A stretch of DNA of 64,000 nt, from the NCBI GenBank assembly GCA_020845755.1, contig JADLFE010000009.1:124001-188000 (forward strand). The letters run 5' to 3'. Below, in pieces: positions 62,486 through 64,000 of this stretch; the first letter of the stretch is position 1; every line of letters begins with the position of its first letter. The notes under the pieces were generated by a model that saw only the letters and a program-made list of their open reading frames with translations, did not search any database and had not been told where the DNA came from. A program made the position numbers and the translations under genes. Origin of the DNA: Phycisphaerales bacterium (lineage in GTDB: Bacteria > Planctomycetota > Phycisphaerae > Phycisphaerales > UBA1924).

Positions 62486-62495
62486 CCCGGACGGT

Positions 62496-63767
62496 TTAGT
62501 TCTGTTCGTCGACCTGCGTCAGCATCGCCGCCGCCGCGGGATCTTGCGGGTTGGTCTGCAGCGCCTGCGCGAAAACGGCTCTGGCTTCGTCGGTCCGATT
62601 CAGATCCTTGAGGGCCATGCCCTTCAGGATCAGAACGTCGGACTTGGCCCCGAGCGCCATCGCCTTCTCGAAGGCCGCGAGCGCATCGCCGAACTTGGCG
62701 TCGCGCCGCAACTGGAGCCCGCGGAGCACATACCCATCGGGCCGCTCGGGAGCCATCGCGATCACCCGCGCGGCACACTGGCGCACGCGGGTCGCGTCCT
62801 TCAGGACATAACTCAGGTTTCCGAGTTGAACCCAGGCCTCGGTGTCGGCGGCGCCGGCCTGGCCCTGCGTCAGCGCGATCAGCGCCTCGCGCGCGTCGAG
62901 TTTTCGATCGACCTCGATCAGGCAGCGGGCGCGGAGGTGCTGAAGATCGCGGCGCTCCTTGGTATCGGGAGACTTGAGAAGGCGCGAGAGGTTCGACTCC
63001 GCGTCCGCGAACTGCGAGGACGCGACCTGGGCTCGCGCAAGGTCCTCAAGAATGGCGTTATCGTCCGGCGCGAGCAGACGCGCCTCGTTGAAGATCGCGA
63101 CGGCCTTGGCGCTGTCCGAACGCATCATCGCGATGTGCCCGAGCGTCTGACGAACGCCGGCGTTGTTCTCGAAACTCCCACTCCGCTCGTTCAGGTATGT
63201 CTCGGCCTCATCGATCTTGCCGAGATCGATCATCATCTCGGACGTGGCGATCGCATACTGCGCGTTCGAAGGCTCGATCTCGGCGGCTTTCTGGTACGCC
63301 GCGAGCGACTGCTCGCGCCGATTGATGCGCTCGAACGCGATACCCAGGTAATACGGGGCATCGACGAAGGTGGGGTCGAGGGTGGCGGCCTTGTTGAAGG
63401 AGTCGATCGCCCCCTCCAGTTCGCCGCGCTCCATCAGGATGCGCCCTTTCAGCACGTGGCTCTTGGCGACGTTATCGTTGATGGCGAGCGAACGATCAAC
63501 GCCCTTGAGCGCCTTGTCGAGTTCGCCCGCCAGGAACGCCTGGTGGGCCATCTCCCACTCCGTGGCGCTCTTCATGATGTTCATCTTCTCTTTCGCGGCC
63601 GAGATGTGCTCGGTGGTGTAACCGCCGTGCCCGTTGGCGCCGCACCCGCCAACAGCGAGGCCCGATGCCAAAACGAGAAAGGCCCCGACCCGCGTGAGCG
63701 TGTCGAGGCCCCCACACACCTGCTTGTTGTCGAGCGACTTCTGAACGCGGCGGGTCTGGAAAGCCAT
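62496..63767 (-). CDS. TPR-repeat lipoprotein
   Basis: 423 residues. A signal segment (VGAFLVLASGLAVGGCGANG) with a lipobox Cys near residue 42 is followed by about ten TPR-like repeats, for example ITLEDLARAQ-type helices and the clear units LDPTFVDAPYYLGIAFERINRREQSLAAYQKAAEIEPSNAQYAIATSEMM. The start at 63767 has AAGGAG 8 nt upstream. The upstream partial gene lies 40 bp away. TPR lipoproteins act as scaffolds in envelope assembly; the partner is unknown. It is convergent with recJ (10 bp). Confidence 0.88.
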   Translation of the reverse strand: MAFQTRRVQKSLDNKQVCGGLDTLTRVGAFLVLASGLAVGGCGANGHGGYTTEHISAAKEKMNIMKSATEWEMAHQAFLAGELDKALKGVDRSLAINDNVAKSHVLKGRILMERGELEGAIDSFNKAATLDPTFVDAPYYLGIAFERINRREQSLAAYQKAAEIEPSNAQYAIATSEMMIDLGKIDEAETYLNERSGSFENNAGVRQTLGHIAMMRSDSAKAVAIFNEARLLAPDDNAILEDLARAQVASSQFADAESNLSRLLKSPDTKERRDLQHLRARCLIEVDRKLDAREALIALTQGQAGAADTEAWVQLGNLSYVLKDATRVRQCAARVIAMAPERPDGYVLRGLQLRRDAKFGDALAAFEKAMALGAKSDVLILKGMALKDLNRTDEARAVFAQALQTNPQDPAAAAMLTQVDEQN

Positions 63768-63807
63768 GGTCGGTTCTCCTTGCACCCGCGCCTCAATGTC
63801 GCGGGCG

Positions 63808-64000
63808 TTACTTCTGCTCGGCGGGCGGGCCTGTGTCGTCCTGGCCCTTGGTCACGGTCGTCTCGGTCTTCTCGTCGTCGTCGCTCGGACGCAGGAAGTC
63901 AAAGATCCCCCAACTGGACTTCTTCTTCTTGGCTTCCTGCGCGGCCTTGGTCTTGGCGGCCTTGCTGTCCTTGGTGTTCGCCTTGGCGGTCTTCGAGTTC
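63808..64000 (-). CDS. C-terminal part of a Lys-rich protein (continues beyond window)
   Basis: The last 64 residues of a gene running off the right edge, read on the minus strand to the TAA at 63808-63810. The composition is Lys/Ala/Thr-rich (TKDSKAAKTKAAQEAKKKK), then SSWGIFDFLRPSDDDEKTET and a Gly/Pro-rich end. It lies 40 bp upstream of the TPR lipoprotein and is probably in its operon. Family not recognisable from the fragment. Confidence 0.7.
   Translation of the reverse strand, partial: NSKTAKANTKDSKAAKTKAAQEAKKKKSSWGIFDFLRPSDDDEKTETTVTKGQDDTGPPAEQK

Noticed and set aside
1..64000. tRNA, rRNA, CRISPR arrays, insertion sequences or prophage
   Set aside because: No cloverleaf-like T-arm with matching acceptor, no regularly spaced repeats, no transposase or integrase sequence was seen. 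A covariance-model scan would settle the tRNA point.

Overview
The window looks like chromosome from a high-GC member of the Planctomycetota, most likely class Phycisphaerae. The reasons are the gene types seen together: an alternative complex III plus caa3 oxidase superoperon, a DUF1800/DUF1501 pair, several secreted proteins ending in a P-A/S-P-hydrophobic-RRRR tail (a PEP-CTERM-like sorting signal), two secreted proteins ending in paired dockerin-like repeats and a terminal Gly-Cys, and a secreted hydrolase with an N-terminal LEPR-XLL-like motif. No sequence search was possible, so the taxonomic call is inference.

Region 1-18.2 kb is respiratory. After the 3' end of an MlaE-type ABC permease (+), a run of 13 genes on the minus strand encodes, in transcription order, ActA, ActB, ActC, ActD, ActE, ActF, a small one-helix protein, a SCO copper chaperone, cytochrome oxidase subunits II (with fused cytochrome c), I, III and IV, and a protein with a membrane helix at each end. 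Several junctions are 1-4 nt overlaps, which implies translational coupling. Divergent to it is a heme A synthase (ctaA). The shared intergenic space holds a perfect 8+8 bp inverted repeat that could coordinate both units. Together the genes would build a quinol-to-oxygen chain: quinol, alternative complex III, cytochrome c, A2-type caa3 oxidase.

Region 18.4-24.7 kb holds the DUF1800/DUF1501 pair (+) and a sugar-type ABC importer lacking its ATPase (two permeases and a binding protein, -). Region 24.8-28.6 kb has two tandem PEP-CTERM-like paralogues with a conserved promoter and leader, a pilT gene and a zinc-ribbon protein. Region 28.6-35.6 kb (-) has the trehalose genes otsB/otsA, a small membrane protein, aspS, a lipid-kinase-like gene, a GNAT acetyltransferase and an SDR. 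Region 35.8-37.7 kb (+) has two dockerin-tailed secreted proteins.

Region 37.9-48.1 kb is mixed: an M24-fold protein lacking most metal ligands, a DCC/DUF393 protein, an aminotransferase, a ChaN-like lipoprotein, a large LEPR-XLL lipase/propeller-like protein, RlmKL, a ThuA-like protein and a tiny membrane protein. Region 48.4-55.0 kb (-) has a third PEP-CTERM-like protein, a thioredoxin-like protein, an aldo/keto reductase, a MmgE/PrpD protein, a repeat-rich secreted protein and a zinc-ribbon protein. Region 55.2-64 kb has a thiolase, rpsG and rpsL (separated from the rest of the classical str operon; S12 carries Arg at position 88), a MazG-like protein, a SpoIIE phosphatase, a PduO-type adenosyltransferase, recJ, a TPR lipoprotein and a partial Lys-rich gene.

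I saw no rRNA, tRNA, CRISPR array, insertion sequence or prophage. Eight Rho-independent-type terminators, two matched promoters, one pilT promoter and one operator candidate are listed. All function calls come from reading translated sequence and recognised family motifs.
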